A DNA stretch of 64,000 bases from Marinilactibacillus sp036039175. GTDB taxonomy: Bacteria; Bacillota; Bacilli; Lactobacillales; Carnobacteriaceae_A. A program made the translations under genes and the position numbers. Every line of letters begins with the position of its first letter. Positions within the stretch are counted from its first letter, which is position 1. The stretch is taken from the NCBI RefSeq assembly GCF_036039175.1, contig NZ_JAYXKP010000009.1:15330-79329 (forward strand), given 5' to 3'. The notes beneath the pieces were generated by a model that saw only the letters and a list, made by a program, of their open reading frames with translations, had not been told where the DNA came from and did not search any database. Shown in pieces: positions 35,726 through 44,483 of this stretch.

Positions 35726-37147
35726 ATGAATTACCCGTGGCAACAAGTCAATCCAAAAGATTTTTTCACATTACGTCAAGTTGTCCCTCTCTCTGATCAA
35801 GATGTACGTATTTTGACGACAATCTACCAACCACTTATTGGCAATGCAGCATTCACATTGTATATGAATTTAAAAGAATCAATCAGAAATGGCAGTGGTT
35901 GGACAGAGGCTAGACCTTTATCTGAGCTGATGACGCTTCTTGATATTGGGATACCAGAATTATATCAGGCCCGCATTCGACTTGAAGGTTTAGGCTTATT
36001 GAGCGTTTATAAAAGCAAAAAAGACTCAGATCAGTTTCTTTTTGAGATCAAACCCCCTCTTTCTGCCGAACGTTTTTTCAATGATCATCTGATGCGTCTG
36101 ATCTTATTTGAAAAAGTTGGAGAAAGAATGTTCAACGAAATCAAACAGCAGTTTTCTAATGAAAAGCCTGAAGCAGAAAAGTATGAGGAAATTACAAAGT
36201 CTTTCTTAGATGTCTATTATTTTGACATCCAAAAACATAATCAATTGTCAGTCGTAGAATTTGATGACCAAGAGTTGCCGTCTTCAAAACATTCACCGGT
36301 TCAAATGATGAGTGAACAAAGTGACTTCGATTGGACGTTCTTTGTAGAAGGTTTGAATCATCACTTTATCAATAAAAAATCTCTTACAAAAGAAATTAGA
36401 GAATTAATTATTTCTATCTATGAAATATACGGCGTCAACGAACTGGATATGCAAAAGTATGTTCTTGAGTCTACAGATATAGAGACTTCAAATATCGACC
36501 AAGAGAAACTACCACAAATCGTTCAAAGAGATTTCCATAAAAAGCAAGCTAGAAAAGTTCAGATACAAGATAAAGTAACGGGTTCAATTCAAGAAGAACA
36601 ATCTGCTAAAAGTGGGCGAAAAACACAACTTAAACAAAAGGGATTTAATAATCAAGAAATCGAAATCATTTTACATGCTCAGGAAGTAAAACCGATTGAA
36701 TACTTGAAATCTATCAAGAATCAAAAAGGTGGATTTGTTTCTAGCAATGAAACATGGGTCATTAAAGAACTTGTAGAACAATCTTCTCTTTCGACAAGTG
36801 TGATTAATATCCTAATCAATTATGTGTTGATTGGGAAAAATGCACCTGTATTGGAAAAAAGTCTTGCACTGAAAGTTGCTAATGATTGGGCGCAAAATGA
36901 TATAAACTCACCAGAAGACGCTCTACAGAAAGTGAAACAATTATATGCTGAGTCAAGAAGCGATAGACAAAGCAAACAAAGATCGGGTTCAACTCGATCA
37001 AATTCTCAAAAATATATTAGAAAAGAAACGTTACCAGACTGGGCATCAGAAGAGAATGTTGGAGAAGAAATCGATGCTAAAAAGCAAGAAGAATTCAGGC
37101 AAAGACTTGAGCGTATCAGAAATCGAAGTAAAGGTGGTGACAGTTAA
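35726..37147 (+). CDS. dnaB: Replication initiation and membrane attachment protein DnaB
   Basis: The Bacillota DnaB (not the helicase) helps recruit helicase to the origin together with DnaD and DnaI. The N-terminal winged helix has YQPLIGNAAFTLYMNL, PLSELMTLLDI and a following helix. A C-terminal DnaB_2-type domain (about 310-400) includes PIEYLKSIKNQKGGFV. A charged tail ends the protein. Length is 473 residues, typical. It overlaps dnaI by one base (TAATG), so the two are coupled. Confidence 0.93.
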   Translation: MNYPWQQVNPKDFFTLRQVVPLSDQDVRILTTIYQPLIGNAAFTLYMNLKESIRNGSGWTEARPLSELMTLLDIGIPELYQARIRLEGLGLLSVYKSKKDSDQFLFEIKPPLSAERFFNDHLMRLILFEKVGERMFNEIKQQFSNEKPEAEKYEEITKSFLDVYYFDIQKHNQLSVVEFDDQELPSSKHSPVQMMSEQSDFDWTFFVEGLNHHFINKKSLTKEIRELIISIYEIYGVNELDMQKYVLESTDIETSNIDQEKLPQIVQRDFHKKQARKVQIQDKVTGSIQEEQSAKSGRKTQLKQKGFNNQEIEIILHAQEVKPIEYLKSIKNQKGGFVSSNETWVIKELVEQSSLSTSVINILINYVLIGKNAPVLEKSLALKVANDWAQNDINSPEDALQKVKQLYAESRSDRQSKQRSGSTRSNSQKYIRKETLPDWASEENVGEEIDAKKQEEFRQRLERIRNRSKGGDS

Positions 37148-38076
37148 TGGAGAGTATTCGTAACCAGTTGGAAAATATGATGAATTCAACTAAAATGAAC
37201 GAGAGATTTAGAGAAATCATGAAAAACGAAGTATTTAAAGATCCTGATGTTCGACGGTTTATTGCTGAAAACAGGACAGTACTCGATAACGAAGCGATTG
37301 AAAAAAGTGCGTCTAAGTTGTATGAATTTGTTGTCGAAAAGAAGAAAGCGGCTGCTCAGAGTGGTCAGCTTATGCCGGGGTATAAGCCAAGTCTTTCAAT
37401 CAACAATAAAAGAGTTGATGTAACCTATGAGCCGTCTTCTGATTTGATCAATCGTCAGAAACAAGAAGCTATCAATAAACGGATTCATTCATTGTATATG
37501 TCAAAAGACATTAAGCATTTCAATATTGATCAGTTTGATAGTACGCCCGGGAGAAACAAAGCGGTAGAGGAAGCCTACGATTTTATTGATCAGTTTCTTG
37601 AAAATCCTGAAACCTTCCAACAAGGATTGTATCTTTACGGAAAATTTGGAGTAGGGAAGACTTTTCTATTAGGGGCGATTGCGCATGAGTTATCAAAACA
37701 AGGTCATCCCTCAACACTCGTTCATTTTCCAACATTTGCTGTCGAAATGAAGAATTCAATTGGCCAAAATACAACTGAAGAAAAGCTTTCTGCTTTGAAA
37801 AACGCTAAAATATTAATGATTGATGATATTGGAGCGGATTCTATGTCTAGTTGGATTAGAGATGATATTCTGGGAGTCGTTTTACAGCATAGAATGCAAG
37901 AACAGCTTCCAACGTTCTTTACCTCTAATTTTGATATGGCTCATTTGGAACAAGAGCATCTTCGAGTGACGCAAAGAGGCGAAAATGAACCTTTAAAAGC
38001 TAAAAGGATTATGGAAAGAGTGAAGTTTCTTTCCAAAGAAGTAGAAATGACAGGCGATAACAGGAGACATGCTTAG
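37147..38076 (+). CDS. dnaI: Primosomal helicase loader DnaI
   Basis: DnaI is the AAA+ loader that places the replicative helicase on DNA. The N-terminal helicase-binding part (about 1-110) lacks the Cys/His zinc cluster of the Bacillus protein in this reading. The AAA+ part has Walker A LYGKFGVGKTF, Walker B ILMIDDIGAD, sensor TFFTSNFDM and arginine-rich RIMERVKFL. Length is 309 residues. It ends 11 bases before the thrS promoter. Confidence 0.94.
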   Translation: MESIRNQLENMMNSTKMNERFREIMKNEVFKDPDVRRFIAENRTVLDNEAIEKSASKLYEFVVEKKKAAAQSGQLMPGYKPSLSINNKRVDVTYEPSSDLINRQKQEAINKRIHSLYMSKDIKHFNIDQFDSTPGRNKAVEEAYDFIDQFLENPETFQQGLYLYGKFGVGKTFLLGAIAHELSKQGHPSTLVHFPTFAVEMKNSIGQNTTEEKLSALKNAKILMIDDIGADSMSSWIRDDILGVVLQHRMQEQLPTFFTSNFDMAHLEQEHLRVTQRGENEPLKAKRIMERVKFLSKEVEMTGDNRRHA

Positions 38077-38087
38077 TAAGAAAACTA

Positions 38088-38116
38088 TTGAAAGCTAAAG
38101 TCAAGCGTGGTATTCT
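38088..38116 (+). promoter_or_regulatory. Promoter of the thrS T-box transcript
   Basis: TTGAAA - 17 bases - TATTCT, with TGG just before the -10 (extended -10). Confidence 0.7.
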
Positions 38117-38139
38117 ACTATTATTCTAATAATAAAACT

Positions 38140-38384
38140 TAGAGAAAGACAAATTTGATAAGAGCTTGTTTTAAAGAGAGGAAGACATTAGCTGAAAGTC
38201 TTCTGAAACAATTTATCATCTACCCCTTTCGAGTGCTGCTTTGAATTGAGTAAGAGCAGACGTGTCTCTGCGTTAAAGAGCTAATGAAGACAGAGAGTTT
38301 ACTTTCTGTAAAACTGGGTGGAACCACGTAATCAACTACGTCCCAATGAATGAGATCAATCTCATTCATTGGGACTTTTTTTGT
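38140..38384 (+). promoter_or_regulatory. T-box riboswitch controlling thrS
   Basis: A leader that senses uncharged tRNA-Thr. Stem I shows AGAGAG followed by GAAGAC-loop-GTCTTC with the loop AUUAGCUGAAA, like the usual distal loop. The likely specifier is ACC (Thr) at 38222-38224, followed by CCTTTCGAGT. Stem III is CAGAGAG/CTTTCTG. The antiterminator T-box is CTGGGTGGAACCACG (38314-38328). A 15-base terminator stem lies at 38340-38375 with seven T's. Downstream thrS confirms the Thr assignment; the specifier position is inferred. Confidence 0.93.
38340..38382 (+). terminator. T-box terminator
   Basis: GTCCCAATGAATGAG pairs perfectly with CTCATTCATTGGGAC, followed by TTTTTTT. Its 5' arm would be sequestered by the antiterminator when uncharged tRNA binds. 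Confidence 0.95.
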
Positions 38385-38421
38385 ACAATAAGTGAAGAGA
38401 ATAAAAGCAGGAGGAATTGAT

Positions 38422-40350
38422 ATGTCAGAAATCGCAGTTAAATTACCAGATGGGTCCATAAAAAATGTGGAGTCAGGATCATCACCGAAAATGGTTGCAG
38501 GCAGTATTGCTAAATCATTGGAGAAAAAAGGATTAGCCGGTAAGTGGAATGGTCAACATGTTGATTTTGATCAACCACTTTATGAAGACGGAGAACTTGA
38601 AATCATTACACCAGATCACGAAGATGCTTTAGGAATCCTTCGTCATTCTACTGCTCACTTAATGGCTCAAGCAATTAAGAGATTATTCCCAGATGTTAAG
38701 TTCGGTGTAGGTCCAGCGATTGAAACAGGATTTTACTATGATACAGATTCAGAAACACCTATCACAGAAGAAGATTTAGAATCCATTGAAAAAGAAATGA
38801 TGGCAATTGTTAAAGAGAATCTACCATTTGTACGAAAAGAAATTTCTAGAGAAGCCGCACTTGAATTGTTCGCAGCAGATCCTTACAAAGTAGAACTCAT
38901 TACAAATTTACCAGAAGATGAGACAATATCTGTTTATGAACAAGGTGAATTTGTCGATTTATGTAGAGGTGTACATGTGCCTTCGACTGGTCGTATTCAG
39001 GTGTTTAAATTACTCTCTCTAGCAGGAGCATATTGGAGAGGAAACTCAGATAATAAAATGATGCAACGTGTTTACGGTACGGCTTTCTTCGATAAAAAAG
39101 CATTAAAAGAATTTATCAAGATGCGTGAAGAAGCCAAGCAACGCGATCACCGTAAATTAGGTAAAGAATTAGATATCTTTATGCTGTCACCTGAAGTTGG
39201 ATCAGGACTACCATTCTGGTTGCCAAAAGGTGCAACAATCCGTCGAGTGATTGAAAGATACATTACAGACAAAGAGATCAGCATGGGGTACCAGCACGTA
39301 TATACTCCAATCATGGCGAATGTAGATTTCTACAAAACATCTGGACACTGGGATCACTATCACGAAGATATGTTTCCACCAATGGATATGGGTGATGGAG
39401 AAATGCTTGTATTGCGTCCGATGAACTGCCCGCATCATATGATGGTATTCAAAAATGACGTAAGAAGTTACCGTGATTTACCAATCCGTATTGCGGAATT
39501 AGGCCAAATGCATCGTTATGAGAAAAGTGGCGCTTTATCTGGATTGCAACGTGTTCGTGAAATGACTTTGAATGATGCTCACGTATTTGTAAGACCGGAT
39601 CAAATTAAAGAAGAATTCCGCAGAGTTGTGGAATTGATGCTAGCTGTATTCGAAGATTTCGATATTAAAGATTATCGCTTCCGATTAAGCTATCGTGATC
39701 CGAAAAATACAGAGAAATATTTTGACGACGATGAAATGTGGGAAAAAGCACAGTCTATGTTGAAAGATACTTTGGATGAGATGGGGATGGACTACTTCGA
39801 AGCTATTGGTGAAGCAGCTTTTTACGGTCCAAAGCTAGATGTACAAGTTAAGACAGCGATGGGGATCGAAGAAACATTATCAACTGTTCAATTAGATTTC
39901 CTGCTACCTGAAAGATTTGACCTGACTTACGTTGGAGAAGATGGTAATGACAACCATAGACCAGTTGTTATCCACCGCGGTATTGTTTCTACAATGGAAC
40001 GATTTGTAGCTTACTTGATTGAAAGATACAAAGGAGCTTTCCCTACGTGGTTAGCACCAGTGCAAGCTAAAATTATTCCGGTTAACTTGGATATCCATGC
40101 TGACTATGCTAATCAGTTAAACGAAGAACTGAAAGCGAAAGGATTACGGATCGAAATTGATAACCGCAATGAAAAAATGGGGTACAAGATTCGCCATGCG
40201 CAAACTCTTAAAATCCCTTATCAAATCGTGGTTGGTGACAGTGAAGTAGAGAATCAGACAGTGAGTGTTCGTAAATATGGTGAAAAAGAAACCATCACAT
40301 ATTCTAAAAATGAATTCATTTCAAACATTGTAGCTGAATCCAATAAATGA
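38422..40350 (+). CDS. thrS: Threonyl-tRNA synthetase
   Basis: Charges tRNA-Thr. The TGS domain (about 1-62) is followed by the editing domain with HSTAHLMAQA and VDLCRGVHVPSTG. The class II core has motif 2 LRPMNCPHHMMVF (zinc Cys), RIAELGQMHRYEKSGALSGLQRVR, and motif 3 PVVIHRGIVSTMERFVAYL. The C-terminal anticodon-binding domain ends the protein. I chose the ATG at 38422 behind AGGAGGA; an in-frame ATG at 38392 precedes it. Length is 642 residues. Control is by the T-box. Confidence 0.98.
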   Translation: MSEIAVKLPDGSIKNVESGSSPKMVAGSIAKSLEKKGLAGKWNGQHVDFDQPLYEDGELEIITPDHEDALGILRHSTAHLMAQAIKRLFPDVKFGVGPAIETGFYYDTDSETPITEEDLESIEKEMMAIVKENLPFVRKEISREAALELFAADPYKVELITNLPEDETISVYEQGEFVDLCRGVHVPSTGRIQVFKLLSLAGAYWRGNSDNKMMQRVYGTAFFDKKALKEFIKMREEAKQRDHRKLGKELDIFMLSPEVGSGLPFWLPKGATIRRVIERYITDKEISMGYQHVYTPIMANVDFYKTSGHWDHYHEDMFPPMDMGDGEMLVLRPMNCPHHMMVFKNDVRSYRDLPIRIAELGQMHRYEKSGALSGLQRVREMTLNDAHVFVRPDQIKEEFRRVVELMLAVFEDFDIKDYRFRLSYRDPKNTEKYFDDDEMWEKAQSMLKDTLDEMGMDYFEAIGEAAFYGPKLDVQVKTAMGIEETLSTVQLDFLLPERFDLTYVGEDGNDNHRPVVIHRGIVSTMERFVAYLIERYKGAFPTWLAPVQAKIIPVNLDIHADYANQLNEELKAKGLRIEIDNRNEKMGYKIRHAQTLKIPYQIVVGDSEVENQTVSVRKYGEKETITYSKNEFISNIVAESNK

Positions 40351-40368
40351 TTTAATGCTCAAATAGTG

Positions 40369-40397
40369 TTGACAGGTAAATAAATATTTGTTATTAT
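40369..40397 (+). promoter_or_regulatory. Promoter of infC-rpmI-rplT
   Basis: TTGACA - 17 bases - TATTAT, one mismatch from the consensus. Among the strongest promoters in the window. Confidence 0.85.
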
Positions 40398-40404
40398 ATA
40401 AGAG

Positions 40405-40600
40405 TTGAGAAAACAAAGCAGAAGCACCCGCTTCTCGCCTTTTGGATTTAGATCCATGGGCAGATATCGAACGTATATAACTCAAAATAGTTACGACTAT
40501 TTTGAAGTCAGATAAGTATTTCTTGTCTGGTTGCGGAGATGGAGACGGGGCTTTGAAAAAGGTCACGTCTCTTTTTCTGTCTCTGTTTTTTTCGCAAATA
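40405..40600 (+). ncRNA. L20-type autoregulatory leader of infC
   Basis: A structured leader of ~200 bases before infC, with a GAAGC/GCTTC-type hairpin early (40422-40435) and a terminator near its end. In Bacillota, ribosomal protein L20 binds such a leader and promotes termination of infC-rpmI-rplT. The match is by position, length and partial recall of the leader's conserved segment, not by a covariance search. Confidence 0.7.
40542..40577 (+). terminator. Attenuator hairpin in the infC leader
   Basis: GAGACG (40542-40547) pairs with CGTCTC (40566-40571), with partial pairing inside, followed by TTTTT. Confidence 0.7.
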
Positions 40601-40618
40601 CTTTGGAGGTGAACCACC

Positions 40619-41134
40619 ATAGCAAAAGACATGATTGTCAATGATCGTATTCGTGCTAGAGAAGTACGTTTGATCGGCAAAGACGGTGAACAGATCGGGG
40701 TAGTCCAACGCAATGAAGCAATGCGCTTAGCTGAAGATGCCAATCTAGATTTAGTTCTAGTGTCACCTAACGCTAAGCCACCTGTTGCTCGTGTAATGGA
40801 TTATGGGAAGCATCGCTACGAAATGCAAAAGAAAGAACGTGAAGCAAGAAAGAATCAAAAAATCGTTAACGTTAAAGAGATTCGTTTGAGTCCAACTATC
40901 GACGATCACGATTTTGATACAAAATTGCGTAATGCACGTAAGTTCTTGGAAAAAGGCGATAAAGTGAAAGTATCTATTCGATTCCGTGGACGTGCGATTA
41001 CTCACAAGGAAATTGGACGTGAAGTACTAGAACGTATGGCGGAAGCAGCGTCTGACATTTCACAAGTCGAATCGAAAGCTAAAATGGATGGTCGTAGCAT
41101 GTTCTTGATGCTGGCACCGAAATCTGAGAAATAA
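40619..41134 (+). CDS. infC: Translation initiation factor IF-3 (ATA start)
   Basis: IF-3 keeps ribosomal subunits apart and checks start-codon choice. The N-domain has MIVNDRIRAREVRLIGKDGEQ. The C-domain has KVKVSIRFRGRAITH. A GGAGGT site (40605-40610) is exactly eight bases from ATA at 40619-40621, which begins M(I)AKDMIVND, a typical IF-3 N-terminus. The first in-frame ATG (40631) is 20 bases from that site. I therefore start at ATA. infC is known for rare start codons (AUU in several species), used for self-control. Length is 171 residues. Confidence 0.88.
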   Translation: MAKDMIVNDRIRAREVRLIGKDGEQIGVVQRNEAMRLAEDANLDLVLVSPNAKPPVARVMDYGKHRYEMQKKEREARKNQKIVNVKEIRLSPTIDDHDFDTKLRNARKFLEKGDKVKVSIRFRGRAITHKEIGREVLERMAEAASDISQVESKAKMDGRSMFLMLAPKSEK

Positions 41135-41158
41135 GACAAGTGTAGGAGGAAATCAATA

Positions 41159-41359
41159 ATGCCTAAGCAAAAGACACATAAAGGTTCAGCAAAACGTTTC
41201 AAGAGAACGGGTTCTGGTAAACTTAAACGTAGCCACGCAAAACGTAGCCACATGTTTGCAAACAAATCTCAAAAACAAAAACGTCACTTGCGTAAATCTA
41301 CAATGGTTTCGAAGAGTGATTACAAACGTATCAAACAACAACTTGCTAAAATGAAATAA
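41159..41359 (+). CDS. rpmI: 50S ribosomal protein L35
   Basis: A 66-residue, very basic protein with the family pattern PKQKTHKGSAKRFKRTGSGKLKR and HLRKSTMVSKSDYKRI. Second gene of infC-rpmI-rplT, with a TAGGAGGAA ribosome site. Confidence 0.97.
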   Translation: MPKQKTHKGSAKRFKRTGSGKLKRSHAKRSHMFANKSQKQKRHLRKSTMVSKSDYKRIKQQLAKMK

Positions 41360-41412
41360 TAAATGTACGAGCACTCGAATGATCAAGAGTGCAACCAAGG
41401 AGGAAATCAACA

Positions 41413-41772
41413 ATGGCACGAGTTAAAGGTGGAGTAGTCTCCCGCAAGCGCCGTAATCGCGTTTTAAAGCTAGCTAAAGGGTACTACGGAGCGAAGCATC
41501 GCTTGTTTAAAGTTGCAAAACAACAAGTAATGAAATCTTACCAATATGCATATAGAGACCGTAAACAAAACAAGCGTAACTTCCGTAGATTATGGATTGC
41601 ACGTATCAACGCTGCAGCACGTATGAACGGCTTAAGCTACTCTAAATTGATGCACGGACTTAAACTTGCAGAAATCGACATGAACCGTAAAATGTTAGCT
41701 GAACTTGCAGTAAGTGATGCAGCAGCATTTACAACTTTGGCTGACCAGGCTAAAGACGCTTTAAGCAAATAA
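41413..41772 (+). CDS. rplT: 50S ribosomal protein L20
   Basis: A 119-residue assembly protein that binds 23S rRNA and, in Bacillota, represses its own operon through the leader upstream of infC. Motifs are ARVKGGVVSRKRRNRVLKLAKGYYG-type N-terminus, RRLWIARINAAAR and GLSYSKLMHGLK. I chose the ATG at 41413 behind AAGGAGGAA; the frame extends upstream to 41389 but that ATG lies before the ribosome site. Confidence 0.97.
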   Translation: MARVKGGVVSRKRRNRVLKLAKGYYGAKHRLFKVAKQQVMKSYQYAYRDRKQNKRNFRRLWIARINAAARMNGLSYSKLMHGLKLAEIDMNRKMLAELAVSDAAAFTTLADQAKDALSK

Positions 41773-41780
41773 TACAGTAA

Positions 41781-41808
41781 AACTCGCTTATATAAGCGGG
41801 TTTTTTTT
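41781..41808 (+). terminator. Intrinsic terminator after rplT
   Basis: AACTCGCTT pairs with AAGCGGGTT through a four-base loop, followed by eight or more T residues. Confidence 0.9.
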
Positions 41809-42201
41809 ATACCTTTTTATAAACTCTACTTAAAGTATTCGTTGGAAAAAAACGATTATAAACAGATAGATTAGAAAGAACCATAGAAAATAGGTTGAGT
41901 CTATACGTAACATTTATACGAATTCAAGATAGTTTAACTGTTAAATATGGCGAAAAATAGTCGATGTAATTTAATTCGCTTCCAACATAAGAATTCCAGA
42001 TTGAAATTGTATAAAAATAAGATATAATCTGTAAATACATGATATAATAAATTAAATGACAAGAATCCCAGTTTGCCCAAATTGGAGTATGATCTCTTGA
42101 AAAAGCTAATGAGGAACTCAATAATGAATAGTGACAGTAATTATTGAATGATCCTATACATAAGTTGCAATCCCTTATATAGAAATGGAAGGTATGAGGC
42201 A
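41809..42201 (+). other. Intergenic region between rplT and the HemY homologue
   Basis: About 390 AT-rich bases without a coding sequence I can support. The first half shows nothing recognisable. A promoter lies at 42001-42028, giving a ~170-base leader. That leader holds a small hairpin (42069-42086) but no riboswitch that I recognise. Confidence 0.5.
42001..42028 (+). promoter_or_regulatory. Promoter of the HemY homologue
   Basis: TTGAAA - 16 bases - TATAAT. Confidence 0.7.
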
Positions 42202-43605
42202 ATGAATAGATCTAAAAAGCGAATAGCGGTCATCGGAACAGGCATAACAGGGCTTACGACAGCATTCAGATTAAAAAAAACAATAGAAAAATATAGCCTT
42301 CCTTTCGAACTACTTGTATTGGAAAGTTCCATTCGTTCTGGTGGTAAAATCCACACAATGAAGATGGGAGAAGATTATGTAGATTTAGGGGCTGAATCGA
42401 TTGATGTAGGATCCGGTGAAGCGATGGATTTGATCAATGAACTCGGCTTAACTGAACAAATTAGGTACAGCCAGAATGGGAAACAGGATATTTATGCATT
42501 TAACAAGCTGTATCATATAGATAGTCCTACTTACAAGGGTATACCGGCTAAACGATCTGAGATCTGGAAATATGATTTACTCTCGTTTCAAGGAAAAGTA
42601 TCTTATTTAAAAGATACCTACCTTCCATCCTCGGAAATAACGGAACACACAAGTGTGATTGATTATTTGAATGAAAGAATCGGAACAGAGCTAACAGAAT
42701 ATGTAGCAGAACCGTATTATTCTGAAATCTACATGAATCACATGGAGTCCACTGGTATGGACATGATCGATAGTACCATTCTAAAATTAGAGAGTGAACA
42801 TGGCAACCTGACGAATGCTCTTGAAGCAAATCCTGATATTCTCGATTCTAATAGAAAACAAATTTCTTTTGAAAATGGGTTAGAAACATTAACGAATATG
42901 CTAATGGAAGCACTCAAGGGGCATGTTGTTTTTTCAAAAAAAGTCACAGAGATTAAAAAGAGTATTGAAGGTACGTATATACTAGACATCAATAAAAAAG
43001 AACAAGTCAGAGTTGGGGCGGTTGTAGTCGCAACAGACCCTGGGAACTACAAAGAAATTTTCACAGATGTAGAATTCAAGGAACAATTCAAAGAAATTAA
43101 AACGAACTCAATTGGTTTTGCAATGTTCAGTTTTCCAAAAGGGGCTTTAAAGATCAAACCTGAAGGAAACGGCATACTATGTTCTAGAAGAAATGATTCT
43201 CATATTTCAAGCGTTGTTTGGTTAAATAAAAAATGGGCAAGCTTGGAAAATAGAGATGAAGAGTTATTAGGCATTTATTTTGGTCACGGGAATGAAGAAA
43301 TTATGCTATCTCTAAGTAACAAACAGATTGAAGAATTGCTACTTAAAGACTTAGAAAAAATGCTCGGCATAGATGCCCCACCAATTTACCATGTTCTTAA
43401 AAGATGGAAAAATTCTTTCCCAAAACAATCCTTCAGTGGGGAGAATGCTGGAAGTAAATTAATTGACTCAATTCAAACTGCTTATCCTGGAATTTACCTG
43501 GCTGGGAATGGTGTCAAAGGATTCGGCATCAATAGTTGTATAAAGCAGGGTAACGAAGTTAGTGAGTACATTATTACACACTTAAAAAAACAAAATAGTT
43601 TGTAA
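42202..43605 (+). CDS. HemY-family FAD oxidase (protoporphyrinogen/coproporphyrinogen oxidase-like)
   Basis: A 467-residue flavoprotein. The N-terminal Rossmann motif is IAVIGTGITGLTTAF, then LLVLESSIRSGGKI, the GG doublet pattern of the amine-oxidase/HemY superfamily. GAESID follows. The C-terminus GIYLAGNGVKGFGINSCIKQGNEVSE matches the FAD-closing motif of HemY (GxGIxxCIxxG). In Bacillota HemY makes coproporphyrin III. No other heme gene is visible in the window. I chose the ATG at 42202 with GGAAGG nine bases upstream. The substrate is uncertain. Confidence 0.82.
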   Translation: MNRSKKRIAVIGTGITGLTTAFRLKKTIEKYSLPFELLVLESSIRSGGKIHTMKMGEDYVDLGAESIDVGSGEAMDLINELGLTEQIRYSQNGKQDIYAFNKLYHIDSPTYKGIPAKRSEIWKYDLLSFQGKVSYLKDTYLPSSEITEHTSVIDYLNERIGTELTEYVAEPYYSEIYMNHMESTGMDMIDSTILKLESEHGNLTNALEANPDILDSNRKQISFENGLETLTNMLMEALKGHVVFSKKVTEIKKSIEGTYILDINKKEQVRVGAVVVATDPGNYKEIFTDVEFKEQFKEIKTNSIGFAMFSFPKGALKIKPEGNGILCSRRNDSHISSVVWLNKKWASLENRDEELLGIYFGHGNEEIMLSLSNKQIEELLLKDLEKMLGIDAPPIYHVLKRWKNSFPKQSFSGENAGSKLIDSIQTAYPGIYLAGNGVKGFGINSCIKQGNEVSEYIITHLKKQNSL

Positions 43606-43633
43606 TAAAGCCTTTTAATCCAATCAGAGGTTT

Positions 43634-43680
43634 AAAAACAACTAAATTGAGCTCATTAGAGTGAATTTAGTTGTTTTTTT
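43634..43680 (+). terminator. Intrinsic terminator after the HemY homologue
   Basis: AAAAACAACTAAATT pairs with AATTTAGTTGTTTTT, with an extra CTC/GAG inside. Confidence 0.9.
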
Positions 43681-43727
43681 ATTTTCATCTGGAGTATTCT
43701 AGAATAAAATAGAAAGGAAGGCTAATT

Positions 43728-44471
43728 ATGCAAGTCACAGTTTTAGGATATTATGGAGGATACCCTACGAAGGACGTAGGAACGAGTGCTTATCTAGTAC
43801 AATCGGAAGGGTATAATTTATTACTCGATGCTGGAAGTGCATCTTTATTGGCGCTTGAACATCACATTGACCCACTAGAATTGAATGCCGTTTTGCTTTC
43901 CCACTATCATCATGACCATATTGCAGATTTAGGTGTCCTTCAGTTTACTAGACAACTTAAAAGAACCGACAAAGGTAATCGTGCTCCGCTACTGTCTATT
44001 TACGGACACAGCGAAGATAAGCAAGCTTTTGAGAAGACAACCCTTGAAGAAGTTAGTCAGGGAATTGACTACACAAAAGAAAACCATACATCTATTGGAC
44101 CGTTTGATGTTACGCATTTAAAAACGCTACATCCAGTTCCATGTTATGCTTTTCGGATTGTGGAAAGAGCTACAGGGAAAACAGTTGTGTATACAGCTGA
44201 TTCTGGTTATATTGAAGAGTTCATTCCTTTTGCAAAGAATGCGGATTTGTTCATTACAGATACAAATCTTTTCAGAGGAATGGAAAGGCATTTAGTTCAC
44301 ATGACGTCTAAAGAGTGCGGATACATCGCTCATAAAGCAAATGTTCAGACAATGGTACTCAGTCACCTTCCGCAAAATGGAGACTTAAAGCAATTACAAA
44401 AAGAAGCCGCAGAAGAAGCACCTAAGACTAAAACATTATTGGCTGAAAAAGATCTGGAGATTATCATTTAA
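43728..44471 (+). CDS. yhfI: Metallo-beta-lactamase-fold hydrolase, YhfI-like
   Basis: A cytoplasmic, RNase Z-like MBL protein. It has LLLDAGSAS, the metal motif SHYHHDHIADL (HxHxDH), HPVPCYAFRI, YTADSGY with a metal Asp, and a final SHL His. Length is 247 residues. In Bacillus, yhfI precedes the lipoate ligase gene yhfJ/lplJ. Here lplA starts 12 bases downstream, so the pair is conserved. Substrate unknown. Confidence 0.85.
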   Translation: MQVTVLGYYGGYPTKDVGTSAYLVQSEGYNLLLDAGSASLLALEHHIDPLELNAVLLSHYHHDHIADLGVLQFTRQLKRTDKGNRAPLLSIYGHSEDKQAFEKTTLEEVSQGIDYTKENHTSIGPFDVTHLKTLHPVPCYAFRIVERATGKTVVYTADSGYIEEFIPFAKNADLFITDTNLFRGMERHLVHMTSKECGYIAHKANVQTMVLSHLPQNGDLKQLQKEAAEEAPKTKTLLAEKDLEIII

Positions 44472-44483
44472 AGGAGATTAACT

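Noticed and set aside
38220..38459. Minus-strand frame of 79 codons over the thrS leader
   Set aside because: It lies inside the T-box and terminator, has no ribosome site, and is explained by the RNA structure.
40631..41134. infC starting at the ATG at 40631
   Set aside because: It is 20 bases from the only strong ribosome site and cuts off the conserved AKD residues; ATA at 40619 fits better.
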